From positions 114,064,252 to 114,128,251 of the forward strand of contig CM076189.1 of the NCBI GenBank assembly GCA_038277395.1: a stretch of 64,000 bases of DNA, in the 5' to 3' direction. This stretch comes from Dryocosmus kuriphilus (Eukaryota > Arthropoda > Insecta > Hymenoptera > Cynipidae). Under the pieces are notes generated by a model. The model was given only the letters and a program-made list of their open reading frames with translations. It was not told the DNA's origin and did not search any database. Shown here in pieces: positions 1 to 11,225 of the stretch; within the stretch, counting starts at the first letter, position 1, and each line of letters begins with the position of its first letter. A program made the position numbers and the translations under genes.

Positions 1-235
1 GCGAGATACGAGAAAATATCAAGAAGCAGAATTATTCACCTTTCAAAGACCTACAAAATATCTTGAAACCATTTTTTGATACAACCCACACTTTATTCAT
101 TAAACGTATAATACTGTCCTTTTAAACAAAAAAAACATTACATTACTATACAGTCAGTAAAAAGTTATTAAAGTTATTGAAAAATATGCCCGCTACTCAG
201 GCGCATTCTCATCACGTTTCTCGCGCTCACCAATC
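1..235 (+). repeat. Partial copy of the GCGC-motif repeat (repeat R)
   Basis: The first 60 bases match the stretch near 1,010-1,070 and 3,215-3,280 (the shared words gagaaaatat, agcagaatt and ctacaaaat). It looks like the truncated end of the same repeat that is nearly complete downstream. It ends near a GC-rich patch at 190-226 that contains cattctcatca, the complement of the tgatgagaatg found near 1,210 and 3,415. No coding potential is seen. Confidence 0.6.
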
Positions 236-296
236 AATGAAATTATATCAAAATCGTAAATTTCTTCATTTTTTACATAGTTTGGCTGAAAAATGC

Positions 297-1800
297 AATT
301 TTTACATTCTCATCTCAATGAGAGGGTGTTAGTTTTATGTGAAAACTGACTTTCGCGGATTTCATGAAATCTCGACGTTTCATGACCCCCTGAATCCGAA
401 AAAACAGGTTTTATGTTGGTGTCTGTCTGTCGTTGTCGTTTGTTGTTGTTGTCGTTGTCGTTGTAGCCTGTTACCTGTTACCAGGTTATGGTTTCATCCA
501 TCCAAAACTGTTTTCACAAACTCAAAAAATCCATTTTCCGGCTAAGCTATGCAAGATACAGAAAATATATATGTAACCTAATTGTCTATTTTAAAAAAAT
601 CTACCAATTTTGTCTTAACCTTTTTTTTTTAAAGTATACGGTTTTTGTTTTAATCGAGAAAACGTTATTAAAAATGAAGAACTGTGGTTTCCCGCCAAAA
701 TATTCAAGATAGAAAAAAAAATGGTGAAGAACAAAGTTGTCCCCTTTAAAAAGATCTACAAATTTTGTTTAACGATTTTTTCATAAAATGCACGGTTTTT
801 GTTTTAATCGATAAAACTTTATTAAAAATCATGATTTTCAAATTTGCCGCCAAACTATGCAGGATACGGAAAAATAATAAAAAGAAAGTTATTCGCCTCA
901 AAAGGGTCTACAAATTTCCTATCTATCATTTTTTTGAGCAGATGCGTAGTTTTTGAGTTATTCGTGAAATATATTATGAAACATAAAGAAAACCACTTTT
1001 CAGCGAAACTATGCAAGATATGAGAAAATATTATAATAATCAGAATTGTTCACCTTGGAAAGAGCTACAAAATTTATTTATAAAAACTCATCGTTTTACT
1101 TTTAAGAATCGAAATCCTGTATTGAGAAAGTTTGGAAAATCACTAAAAAACTTTAGCAAACAATGTGTTTAAAAAAAATGTAATTATCGAGCGCGAAGCG
1201 CGAGTGTCATGATGAGAATGTATTCCTTAAGGGCGATAGACCCTTAAGTAAAATAATTTCTTTTGTAATTTTTAATTTAAAGGTATATACGATCCATAAA
1301 CACCGAGCACGTAGCGCGAGGTGAATAATCTATCGAGCGCGAAGCGCGAGTGCCAACAGACGCGCGCCGTAGGCGCCCGCATACTTTGCGCGTAGCGCGC
1401 GATGAGAACTTTTCTCTTTTGACATTTTTTTAATCTCGCGTATATTTTGTTGTAAAAAATTTGAATGTGAATGACAAGAGAACGCAGAGGGCTAAGCTAT
1501 TTAACAACTATTTTAAGCCACCTGATTGGTTAAATGAGAAAATTCTCAGCTATATTTGTAGTTTATTTGTAACTTCGAACATGACAGTTTCCTCTTCAAT
1601 TTTATCATTTTAAAAAAATTATGATGCAATTTGTCACAGACAGCCACATGGGCCAGATAAACGTACCATTGAACGAATAATAATATAATGGTACTAATTA
1701 CTAATCTTAGGTGTAGAGATTAGGTAGCGAGATTTAAAAGGAGATTTATTGGCCACAGGCAGCCCGCATGGACTAACGCAAGTGAGGAGAACTTTACTGG
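297..1800 (+). repeat. Repeat R, copy 1 (about 1.5 kb)
   Basis: This block is repeated in the same orientation about 2.15 kb downstream, from the shared start near cattctcatctcaatgagag to the shared end gaggagaactttact. It contains a GTT/GTC-rich microsatellite (about 421-466) and two cgagcgcgaagcgcgag motifs (1,188-1,204 and 1,334-1,350). The words cacagacagccacatgg and cacaggcagcc sit about 110 bp apart near the right end. Copy 1 lacks roughly 130 bp after the microsatellite and a 50-bp hairpin segment that copy 2 keeps. Short open frames inside show no recognisable protein. The class is unknown; a non-autonomous DNA element is possible. Confidence 0.8.
421..466 (+). repeat. GTT/GTC microsatellite in repeat R copy 1
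   Basis: An imperfect run of gtt/gtc triplets follows the words gtgtctgtctgtc. The equivalent run in copy 2 lies at about 2,575-2,612 and differs in triplet number. Confidence 0.8.
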
Positions 1801-2443
1801 TGAGATACGCCCTTTGTGTACTTTAGGTAGTACCGTTTTGCGAGCTGTTTGGTCCCTTTAAAAAATAAGAATATTGTTTTTCCGCCAATTTTTGGTCCAT
1901 TTTCGAATTGAAATGAATCCCCTTTTCTTTTGCTAAACGTAGGTTCAAATATCTAAACATATAAACATATATTATAAATTTATATAATATAATATTTAGT
2001 AATATATGTTTATTGTAATATATGTTTATAATGTAATTATAATGTTTTCTGAATTAAAGATTTGAATTCAACATTCAAAGTTTAGTTATGAATATTAGAA
2101 TATTTATGTAGAAAATATTGTGCAAACTTTCAAAGTTTCTTAATTTTTGAATTTTTTTCAGTATCCATATTTCTTTAAAGAAAACTTAGAAAATCTTTAA
2201 AAATTCATAAGCTTACAAATTACTTGTAAAAAACCTAATTTTTTAAAAGAAAATTAATTTAGAAACTATTGCAAAAATTCCCAATTTTAATTTTAATTTG
2301 ATCAAAACAATAAAATTTTCTAAAATTGTGTAACAAAAATGTTTTCAACTTCTAGATAGACACATTAATTTTTTTCTTAACAAATTTTAGAAAATTTTTC
2401 ATTGTTTGGAGTACACCGCAAGATGGAGAAATGTACTATGAGC
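1801..2443. other. AT-rich spacer between the two repeat R copies
   Basis: Unique-looking AT-rich sequence with ATATAA/TATAAT-rich words near 1,960-2,040. I see no gene, splice-bounded exon or RNA here. Confidence 0.5.
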
Positions 2444-4073
2444 TTTTTTACATTCTCATTTCATTGAGAAGGTATTAGTTTTATGTGAAAACTGACTTTC
2501 GCGGATTTCATGAAATCTCGACGTTTCATGACCCCCTTAATCCGAAAAAACAGGTTTTACGTTGGTGTCTGTCTGTCGTTGTCGTTGTTGTTGTCGTCGT
2601 TGTCGTTGTAGCCTGTTACCACGATAACTTTCGAAGGACTAATCGGATCTTGGCACACTTCTTTAAAGCGTAAAAAGTAAGAACGAGTTCGTTAACCAGC
2701 CACTTTTGAAAACGGTTATGGTTTTATCCATCAAAAACGGTTTCCGCAAAATCAAGAAATCCATTTTCCGGCTAAAATATGCGAAGTACAAAAAAAAAAT
2801 GGAAGAAAGTGAAATGGTCTGAACCGTTTTTTCGATCAAATGAAAGTTTTTGGTTTTAATCAAGAAAACGCTATTAAAATTTAAAAATTCTGGTTTCCCG
2901 CCAAAATATTCAAGATAGAAAAAAATGGTGAAGAACAAATTTGTCCAGTTTAAAAAGGTCTACAAATTTTGTTTTAACTATTTTTTCATAAAATGTACGG
3001 TTTTGTTTTAATCGATAAAACGTTATTAAAAATCATGATTTTCAAATTTTCCGCCAAATTATGCAAGATACGGAAAAATGATAATAAAGAAAGTTATTTG
3101 CCTCAAAAGGATCTACAAATTTGCTCTCTATCATTTTTTTGAGCAGATGCGTAGTTTTTGAGTTATTCGTGAAATATATTATGAAACATAAAGAAAACCA
3201 CTTTTCAGCGAAACTATGCAAGATATGAGAAAATATTAACAAGCAGAATTGTTCACCTTAGAAAGAGCTACAAAATTTATTTATAAGACTCATCGTTTTA
3301 TTTTTACGAATCGAAATCCAGTATTGTGAAAGTTTGGAAAATCACTAAAAAATTTTACCAATCTACAATGTGTTTTAAAAAAATGTAATTATCGAGCGCG
3401 AAGCGCGAGTATCATGATGAGAATGTATATTCCTTAAGGGCGATAGAGCCTTAAGTAAAATAATTTCTTTTGTAATTTTTAATTTAAAGGTATATACGAT
3501 CCATAAACACCGAGCACGTAGCGCGAGGTGAATAATCTATCGAGCGCGAAGCGCGAGTGCCGTAAATAACGTATCGAGCGCGAAGCGCGAGTGCCAACAG
3601 GCGCGCTCATACTTCGCGCGAAGCGCGCGATGAGAATGTGCCCGCCCAGCGGGCACATTTTTTATAACTTTTCGATGGGAAAAACTTTTCTCTTTTGACA
3701 TTTTTTTAATCTCGCCTATATTTTCTAAAAAATGTGAGTGTGAATGACAAGAGAACGCAGAGGGCTAAGCTATTTAACAACTATTTCAAGCAACCTGTTT
3801 GGTTAAATGAGAAACTTTTTAGCTATATTTGTAGTTTATTTGTAACCTCGAACATGACAGTTTCCTCTTCAATTTTATCATTTTAAAACTGTAATTTTGA
3901 TGCAATTTGTCACAGGCAGCCACATGGGCCAGATAAACGTACAATTGAATTAATAATAATATAATGGTACTAATTACTAATCTTAGGTGTAGAGATTAGG
4001 TAGCGAGATTTAAAAGGAGATTTATTGGCCACAGGCAGCCGCATGGAGTAACGCAAGTGAGGAGAACTTTACT
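2444..4073 (+). repeat. Repeat R, copy 2 (about 1.6 kb)
   Basis: Direct duplicate of the copy at 297-1,800 and more complete. It keeps the sequence after the GTT/GTC microsatellite (about 2,615-2,720) and an extra cgagcgcgaagcgcgag unit, with motifs at 3,393-3,409, 3,541-3,557 and 3,574-3,590. It also has a perfect 10-bp hairpin at 3,636-3,658. The two copies diverge immediately after gaggagaactttact, which marks the right boundary of the repeat. Confidence 0.8.
3636..3658. repeat. Perfect 10-bp stem hairpin followed by a T run
   Basis: The arms atgtgcccgc and gcgggcacat pair perfectly around a 3-nt loop and are followed by six T residues. It resembles a bacterial terminator, but this is eukaryotic repeat DNA, so a structural end of a mobile element is more likely. 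Copy 1 of the repeat lacks this segment. Confidence 0.7.
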
Positions 4074-4095
4074 CGGTGCGATGGTGGGGCTGTTT

Positions 4096-4103
4096 TATAA
4101 AAG
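4096..4103 (+). promoter_or_regulatory. TATA-box-like tataaaag
   Basis: A good TATA match sits in a locally G-rich context just past the right end of repeat R copy 2. A 61-codon open frame starts with ATG at 4,125, which would be almost at the expected start site. The peptide is not recognisable, so this may be chance or part of a mobile element. Confidence 0.2.
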
Positions 4104-5290
4104 GGGCTGGGGACGAAGTGTCTTATGTCGCCTAAACTCATACCTATTCCTTTGTACGTAAGATTTGAAAAGAGCTCGTTGAGCTTGCCAACTGATCAAT
4201 TAGCAAACTTCCAGACAAGACTAAATTTTCGCAAGAAACTCTTTGATAGGTTAACAAAAGACAAATATTCGCAAATATTTTCTCCACAGAAAAATGGCAA
4301 GTTTTCATAATCAGTTGTACAGTTTAGCTTGGGTTTTATTAAATCAATTGAAACTATACATACATTCTTATGAGAAATGAAATGGGTAATCCGACTTTCG
4401 TAGTCCCATTTACTTTCAATAAAGACTTCATGTATATTTTTGTATGTTTCTCAAATTGTTTTTTAAAAGTTCTCCTTTGTATAATTTAGGAAATTACTTT
4501 TTTTAATTACTTTTTTTAATTGTTCATGAAAAATATTACTTTTTTATTTTTTGATTAAGGATTAATACGTAGTTTAACAAGAAATACACAGTCATATTTA
4601 AAGAATAAGTGTGGCTGAAAATGAAGTAGAAAAGTATACAAATAACTTTAGTTTTACTTTTTTTAAATCCGGATTTCATTCTAATATTTGAAATCTGCAA
4701 AAAGTATAACTCAGTATTTTCAACCCTTATAACCCTAATTGGGTGATTTTGTTTGGTACTAATCATTTGACGAAAATTAATTCAAAAATAAATAAAGGTA
4801 AGATTTTCCACTTTTCTTTCAATTCCTGGTGGAAAATTGGTTTAACATAAATACGCAAAACTAAAACCATTTTCAAAGGAAGATATAAACAAATGCAATT
4901 AAAGAAAATTACAGAAAAGTAAAACTTTTGTCTACTATTTGAAAAAATGTGTGTACATTTATGTACTTTCCTACTACTTTCTAAAACTTATTAATTTGAT
5001 AAAACTGTTTTTATCGTTAAACAAAATATTGATCCTTAAATGAAAAAAATGAAAAATGAATCTTTTTTTGTAAAAAATAGACAAAAAATTATTAAAACAA
5101 AATTATTTTTCTTACGTACGCAAACAATAACAGTTTTTTAATTTTTCAAAGAGGTGTCTTTAGAGTATCAAAAACGTACACGTCAAGAAAGAAATTAGGA
5201 TATTATTAGAAACATTATTTTTACAATTTTTAAAAAATTTAGGAACATAAAATCTAAACATGAAAAATTTACTGAAAGTTGCTGCTGTCA
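4104..5290. other. AT-rich stretch, no gene recognised
   Basis: Apart from the 61-codon frame at 4,125-4,310, which I do not recognise, the sequence is AT-rich with short homopolymer runs. It shows no conserved protein, RNA gene or clear repeat structure. Confidence 0.4.
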
Positions 5291-5291
5291 C

Positions 5292-5335
5292 CAGGGCCGT
5301 CCTAAGATATTTGGCTCCCGTGGGCTACTAAAAAT
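5292..5335 (+). repeat. Possible hAT-like terminal sequence
   Basis: The words cagggccgtcctaag and ggctcccgtgggct resemble the CAGGGCCGG...GGGC termini of hAT-type elements, from memory of that family. I did not find a matching opposite terminus, so this is tentative. Confidence 0.2.
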
Positions 5336-5984
5336 AATGCGCACCTCGTCATAAGATATGCATACGTATAATATTTTCTATTTCATTTGGAACATGTTAT
5401 TTTTTTCATGAAAATATTTCGAATAAAAATAGCTAATAACTAAATAAATAATAATAGCAAAAAAGTATAACACTATTAAAAATAAATAACCTGGATATTG
5501 TCTAGATTTTTATCATTTTTAAAAAATTCTGAACTATATTTAATTATGAATTTCTCATTAAATATATTATATCGTTATAATTCATATGCTATATTCTTCT
5601 GCAATAAAATATTTCGTTTGTTTTGTTTTATTGATTTTTCAAATAAACAAATATACACGACATTCATTTTTTAAAAATTAAGTTTGCAGTTTTAACTTCT
5701 AAGATATATTTTGAGGGCTAATTTTACAAATATATCAAATTTGCATTATCTATTTATGAAAAAGTGAAAGCTGTTTAAACAATATAAAAATATGTTAACA
5801 ACATCAAAATTCGTGGCGGCGACTCGTCGTCATGTACTGAAAACTGTACAATAAGTTATGAATTACCCATGAAAGAAAATACTCTGCCATTAAGGACAAA
5901 TTTTGAATAAGAAAAAGAACACTACCGGGAATTATTATCTGTAACATATGTAAACAGCGTTGCCACTCTTTCTGAAAACCTGGA
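5336..5984. other. AT-rich stretch, nothing recognised
   Basis: AT-rich sequence with no coding signal or clear repeat beyond simple A/T runs. Confidence 0.4.
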
Positions 5985-6058
5985 AAACCGGGAAAAGTCA
6001 GGGAATTTTGAAAGTCTGGAAAAGTCAGGGAAAAGTCAGGGAAAAGTCAGGGAATTAT
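5985..6058 (+). repeat. Short tandem repeat of ggaaaagtcaggg
   Basis: The 12-13 base word ggaaaagtcaggg occurs at least four times in about 70 bp, the last three head to tail. Such blocks turn up scattered in many arthropod genomes. Confidence 0.75.
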
Positions 6059-6284
6059 GTATCGTTTCTGGAAAATAGAAAGTAACAGCATTATGTTAAT
6101 AGCCTTATCTATTATCTGAAAATGCTATTCAATAATTATAAAATATGCGCTCTCTGAAAGCACATATGTAAGGCATGAAATCTTTATTATTTTGGTTAAA
6201 ATATGAATCCCCGCACAAACCGTAAAAAACTCAAAATTTTTTCTTTACACTCTTGAAAAGAAATTCTAAATAATTTCGACGAAT

Positions 6285-6422
6285 ATCACGCTTGTTATTC
6301 CCGACGAAGTTTTGAAAAATAACTGAATGTTACTTGCGGTTGCTAGGAAGCAATATTACGAAACAACTGTCAATCAACATTGAGCTGTTTTTCAAAACTT
6401 CGTCAGGAATCACATGCGTGAT
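6285..6422. repeat. Fold-back inverted repeat, about 40-bp arms
   Basis: The left arm (6,285-6,324) and the complement of the right arm (6,383-6,422) share gacgaagttttgaaaaa and atcacgc, with only a few mismatches over about 40 bp. The loop is about 58 bp. A single GC-rich word, ctcgcgcttcgcgcac, related to the repeat R motif, lies just downstream at 6,451-6,466. It may be a small MITE-like element. Confidence 0.65.
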
Positions 6423-6466
6423 AAGGATAAAAGTCACGTGTCTTTTGGAACTCGCGCTTCGCGCAC

Positions 6467-7350
6467 GGTGTTTGTACATACCCCTAAATTTGTGCGTCTG
6501 GTCTTTTCAAATTAAGGATCAAACATTAACCAATATAATTAGGTAATTATGATTTTTTTATTGAAGGCCTTTCAGCATTCGATAGAAAATTGGATTCATG
6601 ATTTTTAATAATATTTTTCACAATTTAAACAAAAACTATATGTGCAACAAGAAAAGTATAAAACTAGGACGCTCTATCTGGTGGTCGTCGCTCTTTACGC
6701 TCCGATATTTTCATTTTATTTATTATTTAAAATTGATACACGGAGAGAAATCTTTCATTCTGAGCACTTGGAAAAATTCATGCTTCCAACATTTATCAGT
6801 GCTGAGAAAATTATTCTTTATTCTTTTATAATGTACTTTTCGATTTAAAAAATAAAAATTCAATTTTTGAGTGCAGGAAATTAATTTGTGCGGATTAAAT
6901 ATAAATATATAGGGGGTCAATCAATCTAGGCTCTGACTCTGCATGAAACACCAAATCTAGCTTAGGTCCGGGCAGTAACCCAAAATTCAACAGCCAGAAG
7001 ATGACGGTCAGTTGATTTCTATGCGGACCCAAAACAGATTTGCCTTCGCGATTTCTGCACGGGACGTTCCGGAAAATTAAATAAACCGCACATTTGACCA
7101 GTAAATAATGAGATTATTAAATTTAGCAGTATCTATAAACAGATGTCACAAATATTCAAATCACAGTCACAATTCATTGTTATTAACTTCTTCTTTGATA
7201 ATTCTACTATCATTTCGAAAAAGCCTCTACATTTTGCTAACATGCTGCACAAATTCTGCATTCTGCAGAATTTCTATAGAAATTCCGCAACTTTTTTTAC
7301 TTGGGTATGGATTCAATGAGCAAAAAATATTGATAGCTTCGATTTTTTTT
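6467..7350. other. Intergenic stretch without recognised gene
   Basis: Mixed-composition sequence, somewhat more GC-rich at about 6,920-7,080. The open frames of 60-90 codons here are overlapping and unrecognised, and I see no convincing gene. Confidence 0.4.
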
Positions 7351-7677
7351 AGCGCGACATCAAAATTTACATCGTGAAAGCATTATTTCGGAAGTGAAAA
7401 TACACATTTTTTTATATAGCCGTTATTTTGGCCCAAATTATCGTATCGGGACGTTTTTTTTTTTTTTTCAAAATTTTTGAAATTGTATCAGTTTTATCTG
7501 TTTTTTTTTTCTAGATTTTTGTTTGTCTAAAAACTTTTTAAGATAAACTGGAAATATTTCCCTTTTTCAAAATTAAATATTTCGAAAAGGTCATCTTCCA
7601 TTTGCGCGAATTTCGGATGTGTATTTCAGGGCCAAATAAGATGTCTTTTTAACAAATCGCTATGTGATCTTTTTTGA
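7351..7677 (+). repeat. Left arm of a large inverted repeat
   Basis: The reverse complement of this arm aligns along its length with 8,158-8,486. Shared words in the complement include ccgaaattcgcg, ccctgaaa, acagataaaactga, aaaacgtcc and acgatgtaaattttga. Identity looks like roughly three quarters by eye. Confidence 0.75.
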
Positions 7678-8157
7678 AAGCTGAAGAACTGCAAACATTT
7701 TAAGCTGAAAAGACTGAGAAATGGAAAGAAGTTTAGTCAATTCACGCCATTCCTGATAGTCGCATATTTGGCAACTTATCCAAGAGAATGATGTTAATGG
7801 AAATGTAAATGAGGATAGTTCAATGAAAGGAATCAACAAACCTAAATGGATTAGTGTTGATTGTTAATTAATATTTATGACTGAATGTTATCTATTATAG
7901 CTACCTATTATATTGATTTTAGATGTCTAAATTACTCTACTTAAAAATTGTTCAATAAAAAATGTACAATATTTTAATTCAACTTAAGCAGAAGGTCAAT
8001 TTATATTGATTCCTTTGCTTATTTCTAACTTAAGAAATAATTGATCACTATACTTAAATGACCTAAAACATTAAGATACAAGCTCATACATAACGCTTAT
8101 CAGGCTTAAGCATGTAGAAGTAGCCATTTTCTTTGCGAGCCCATATCTCTGGAACGG
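7678..8157. other. Spacer of the large inverted repeat
   Basis: About 480 bp of AT-rich sequence separates the two arms. No open frame or terminal signal was recognised in it. Confidence 0.5.
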
Positions 8158-8486
8158 GAAAAAATGCCACATTACCGTTTGATAGAAAGGCAGCTTATTT
8201 GTCCCTGAAAACATATCCGAAATTCGCGAAAATCAAAGGCGGCCTTTTTGAGATATTCAATTTTAAAGAAAGATCTTTCTTTGGTTTTTCCCATTTGTCT
8301 CAAAAAGTTTTGAAGCAATCGAAAATCTGAAAAAACAGACAAAAGCTGATAAAACTGAAAATATCCTACATTTTTTAAAAAACGTCCTGATGCGGTAATT
8401 CAGGCTAAAATAACGACCATTTGTAAAAAATGTAAATTTTCATTTCCGAAATAACGCTTTTATGATGTAAATTTTAATATTACGCT
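8158..8486 (-). repeat. Right arm of the large inverted repeat
   Basis: Partner of the arm at 7,351-7,677 in opposite orientation. The alignment ends at tacgct (about 8,486) against agcgcg (7,351). The open frame of 65 codons at 8,133-8,330 lies inside the arm and has no recognisable product. Confidence 0.75.
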
Positions 8487-9230
8487 GCGGGGCTTCAAAA
8501 ACGTTTTTCAGGAGAAAGAAAAAATACGTGTCGCATGAAATTTAATCCCGATTTGACAAATATTTGAGCAATAAAAAGCAGTATTGCTTTTGAGTGCATT
8601 TTTGCATTTAATTTTTCATCTTATGTATTTAGAATCAAGAAAATCAAAAAATGTTAAACAAACTTTTTGTTCAGTATACATTTTCTCAAAAAGTTTTATA
8701 ACGTACTTCAAAAAAATCCTAAGAGCGCATTAAATTAATTTTTTTTTTAAATATTAAATTAGAAATAACTCGTAACTCGGATTTTTTTTCAGATGTTACA
8801 ATAAAACTTTTTGGATTCAGTACAAAATTTTACGTACCAAGAAAAAAAGTTCCGCGGATCTATCATTGACTATAAATAAAAGAATTTTTCTGTGCTTTGA
8901 GGATAAATGTCATACGTATATATGTTACAGGCAAAGTCCAATGTGCCGTCAAACTGCAGTCTGCCTGGTCCCTCCGCGAATTGACTGACCGGTGTCAGGT
9001 AAATTGCGAAGTAGCACTCTCACCTCGTACTCTGCCTAGTCAAATCGCGAGTGCCCGACAGGCTCAGGTCTGAATTGAATAATAAAGTTTAAAATTAAAA
9101 ATCAATAATATTTTCATTTTTAAAGTAACTTCTACATTTTCTATGTATTGTTACCTTTAGATTACATTTTTATAAAATATATTTGTATCATATATTATAG
9201 ATAATTGACAAAAACATCTAATTACAATTT
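8487..9230. other. Intergenic stretch with a GC-richer patch
   Basis: Mostly AT-rich. The patch at about 8,935-9,070 is distinctly GC-richer and contains the near-palindrome ctgaccggtgtcag. No gene or RNA is recognised. Confidence 0.4.
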
Positions 9231-10230
9231 GTTTTATTATTTGATGATTTTTTAAATATTGCAAGGATTTTAAAGGAGTCTAGAGAATTTACACGGATTT
9301 TAATCAATTACGTCAAATTTTATAAAAAGTACACGGGATTTTAAATGATTTCAAAGATTTCGAAAATTTAAAAACATATCAGAGGACTTTCATGGATTCC
9401 AAAGTATTTCAATGGATTTCGAGGGAACTTCGTGCATTTTAAGGCCTTTCAAAGTAATTTATGCAACTATAGAATAATTAGATGGCTATCTGAACATTTC
9501 CAATCATTTTAAAGTTTTCCAATATTTTTCAAAGAATTTCGTAAAATTTCATAATACCTAAAGAATTTCTAGAGCATTTTAAAAATTGTTGAGGGTTTCC
9601 GATAAATTTAATATTGCAAGGGATTTTAAGAGACTATCAAAAAGTTTTAGGTATTTTAAGTTATTCCCAAGAATTTCAAGAGATTAATAAGGTTTGAAGA
9701 AATTTTAAAGATTTTAAAAATATTTTTAATGATTTCAATGGACTTAGGAATATTTCGAATAATATCACAATATTTAAACTATCATTTTACATTTTCAAAG
9801 ATTTCAAAGGACTTTAGAGAATTTCCACGGATTTTAAGCGATTCCATCATATTTTATTGATTTCAAAGTATTTCAATAGATTTTGAGGGGTTACTATGCA
9901 TTTTACGGCCTTTGAAAGTATATAATGAATCTTGAAAATGATTCGATGGCTTTCTGAACATTTCCATTGATTTTAAGGGTTTTCAATGTTTTTCAAAGAA
10001 TTTCGTGAAATTTCGTAGTACCTTAAGGATTTTTAAAGCAATTCAAAGATTTTCGAGGATTTCAGATAATTTTTAAGATTGTAAAAGATTTTAAGAGATT
10101 ACCAAGGATTTTAAGGTATTTTTTAACTAACTCCAAATGATTTCAAGAAATTTCAAAAAGTTTTGTAATATTTTCAATAATTTTAAGAGATTCATAAATA
10201 TTTTAAACAAAGTACTACTATATTCAAAAG
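9231..10230. repeat. Degenerate TTTTAAAG/GATTT low-complexity block with an internal duplication
   Basis: Dense irregular repetition of words such as gattttaa, gatttcaaag and ttttaagg. Superimposed on this is a longer direct duplication with a period of roughly 530 bp. The string near 9,480 (tggctatctgaacatttcc, then tttttcaaagaatttcg) returns near 9,945 in the same order. No coding potential. Confidence 0.65.
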
Positions 10231-11225
10231 CGGTTATATTATTTTATTATAACTTTAAACATACATGAAATCCTTCTAAAAACATCGATGATAATGCAAA
10301 AGCTTAGCGAAGTACAACTTTTGATGAAGTTTGATAATTAGTGTTATGAAAGGAATATAAAAACAATTAAATCAAATAATTAAGAACATCGGCGAATAAA
10401 TTTTGATAGCATCGTAAAATTCTGTTCTGGTAGAATTCAATTTTTGGAGAGAAAATGTTCAAAAAGGTAGACAAGAATTTTTGTTAACCTTAAGTGAATT
10501 ATTGTAATACACACGGTAGAAAATTTATGGGAATTAAAACCCTTGAATGAAATGCATTAATACGAGAGACAATAATCTTTAATATGTTTTGCGTTAGTTA
10601 TGTTGTTACCATGTTGCTAGTTATTACGTTTAAAATTATTTATAGGTAATTTTTAAAATTATTTTGAAGACGTTAATTCTGCAATAATCTGTACAAAAAT
10701 TATTTCAGAATACTTTCGTTTCATTTGTGAGAACTAATTATAGAAAAAAGATTACAGGAAAATATTAAATGAAAGTCGATGTAGGAATAAATAATATTAA
10801 AATTTGTAATATTGAAGAAATTAATGCGATAAATAGAGAACATGTAAAGAATTGAAATAATTTACACCACTAATATATGTATGAAATCACATTAAAATTG
10901 CAATACTTATGAGAATCCTGTTTTTTAAAAGAATTCTCTGTTTAACAACGCTATAATGATACTGAAATGTTATCAGTATATTTTATATTCATAAATTTTG
11001 TTTCATATAATTGTAGAATTTCATTTTTCATTTATTTACAATTTCTCTACTTGTTTTATTATTTCTTCCAAATATTCTGATATTTGTAAGTTCTACAGTC
11101 GTTCATATAATGAGCAAAGTTAGTTTCATTGCAGCTACAGCTTAAAATGCGAGGTATGGTTTTCGTCGGCTGGTGAAACGTGCCTACCTGTCTATTACGG
11201 ATTACCTGAAGAAAATTTTCTTCAC
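10231..11225. other. AT-rich stretch, no gene recognised
   Basis: AT-rich sequence with no recognised repeat, RNA or coding exon. A 69-codon minus-strand frame at 11,059-11,268 is unrecognised. Confidence 0.35.

Noticed and set aside
2485..2673. 62-codon frame with a poly-valine run in repeat R (also at 339)
   Set aside because: The valine run comes from the GTT/GTC microsatellite. The frame is not conserved between the two copies after it.
3636..3664. Bacterial rho-independent terminator
   Set aside because: The shape fits, but the setting is a eukaryotic repeat with no adjacent gene.
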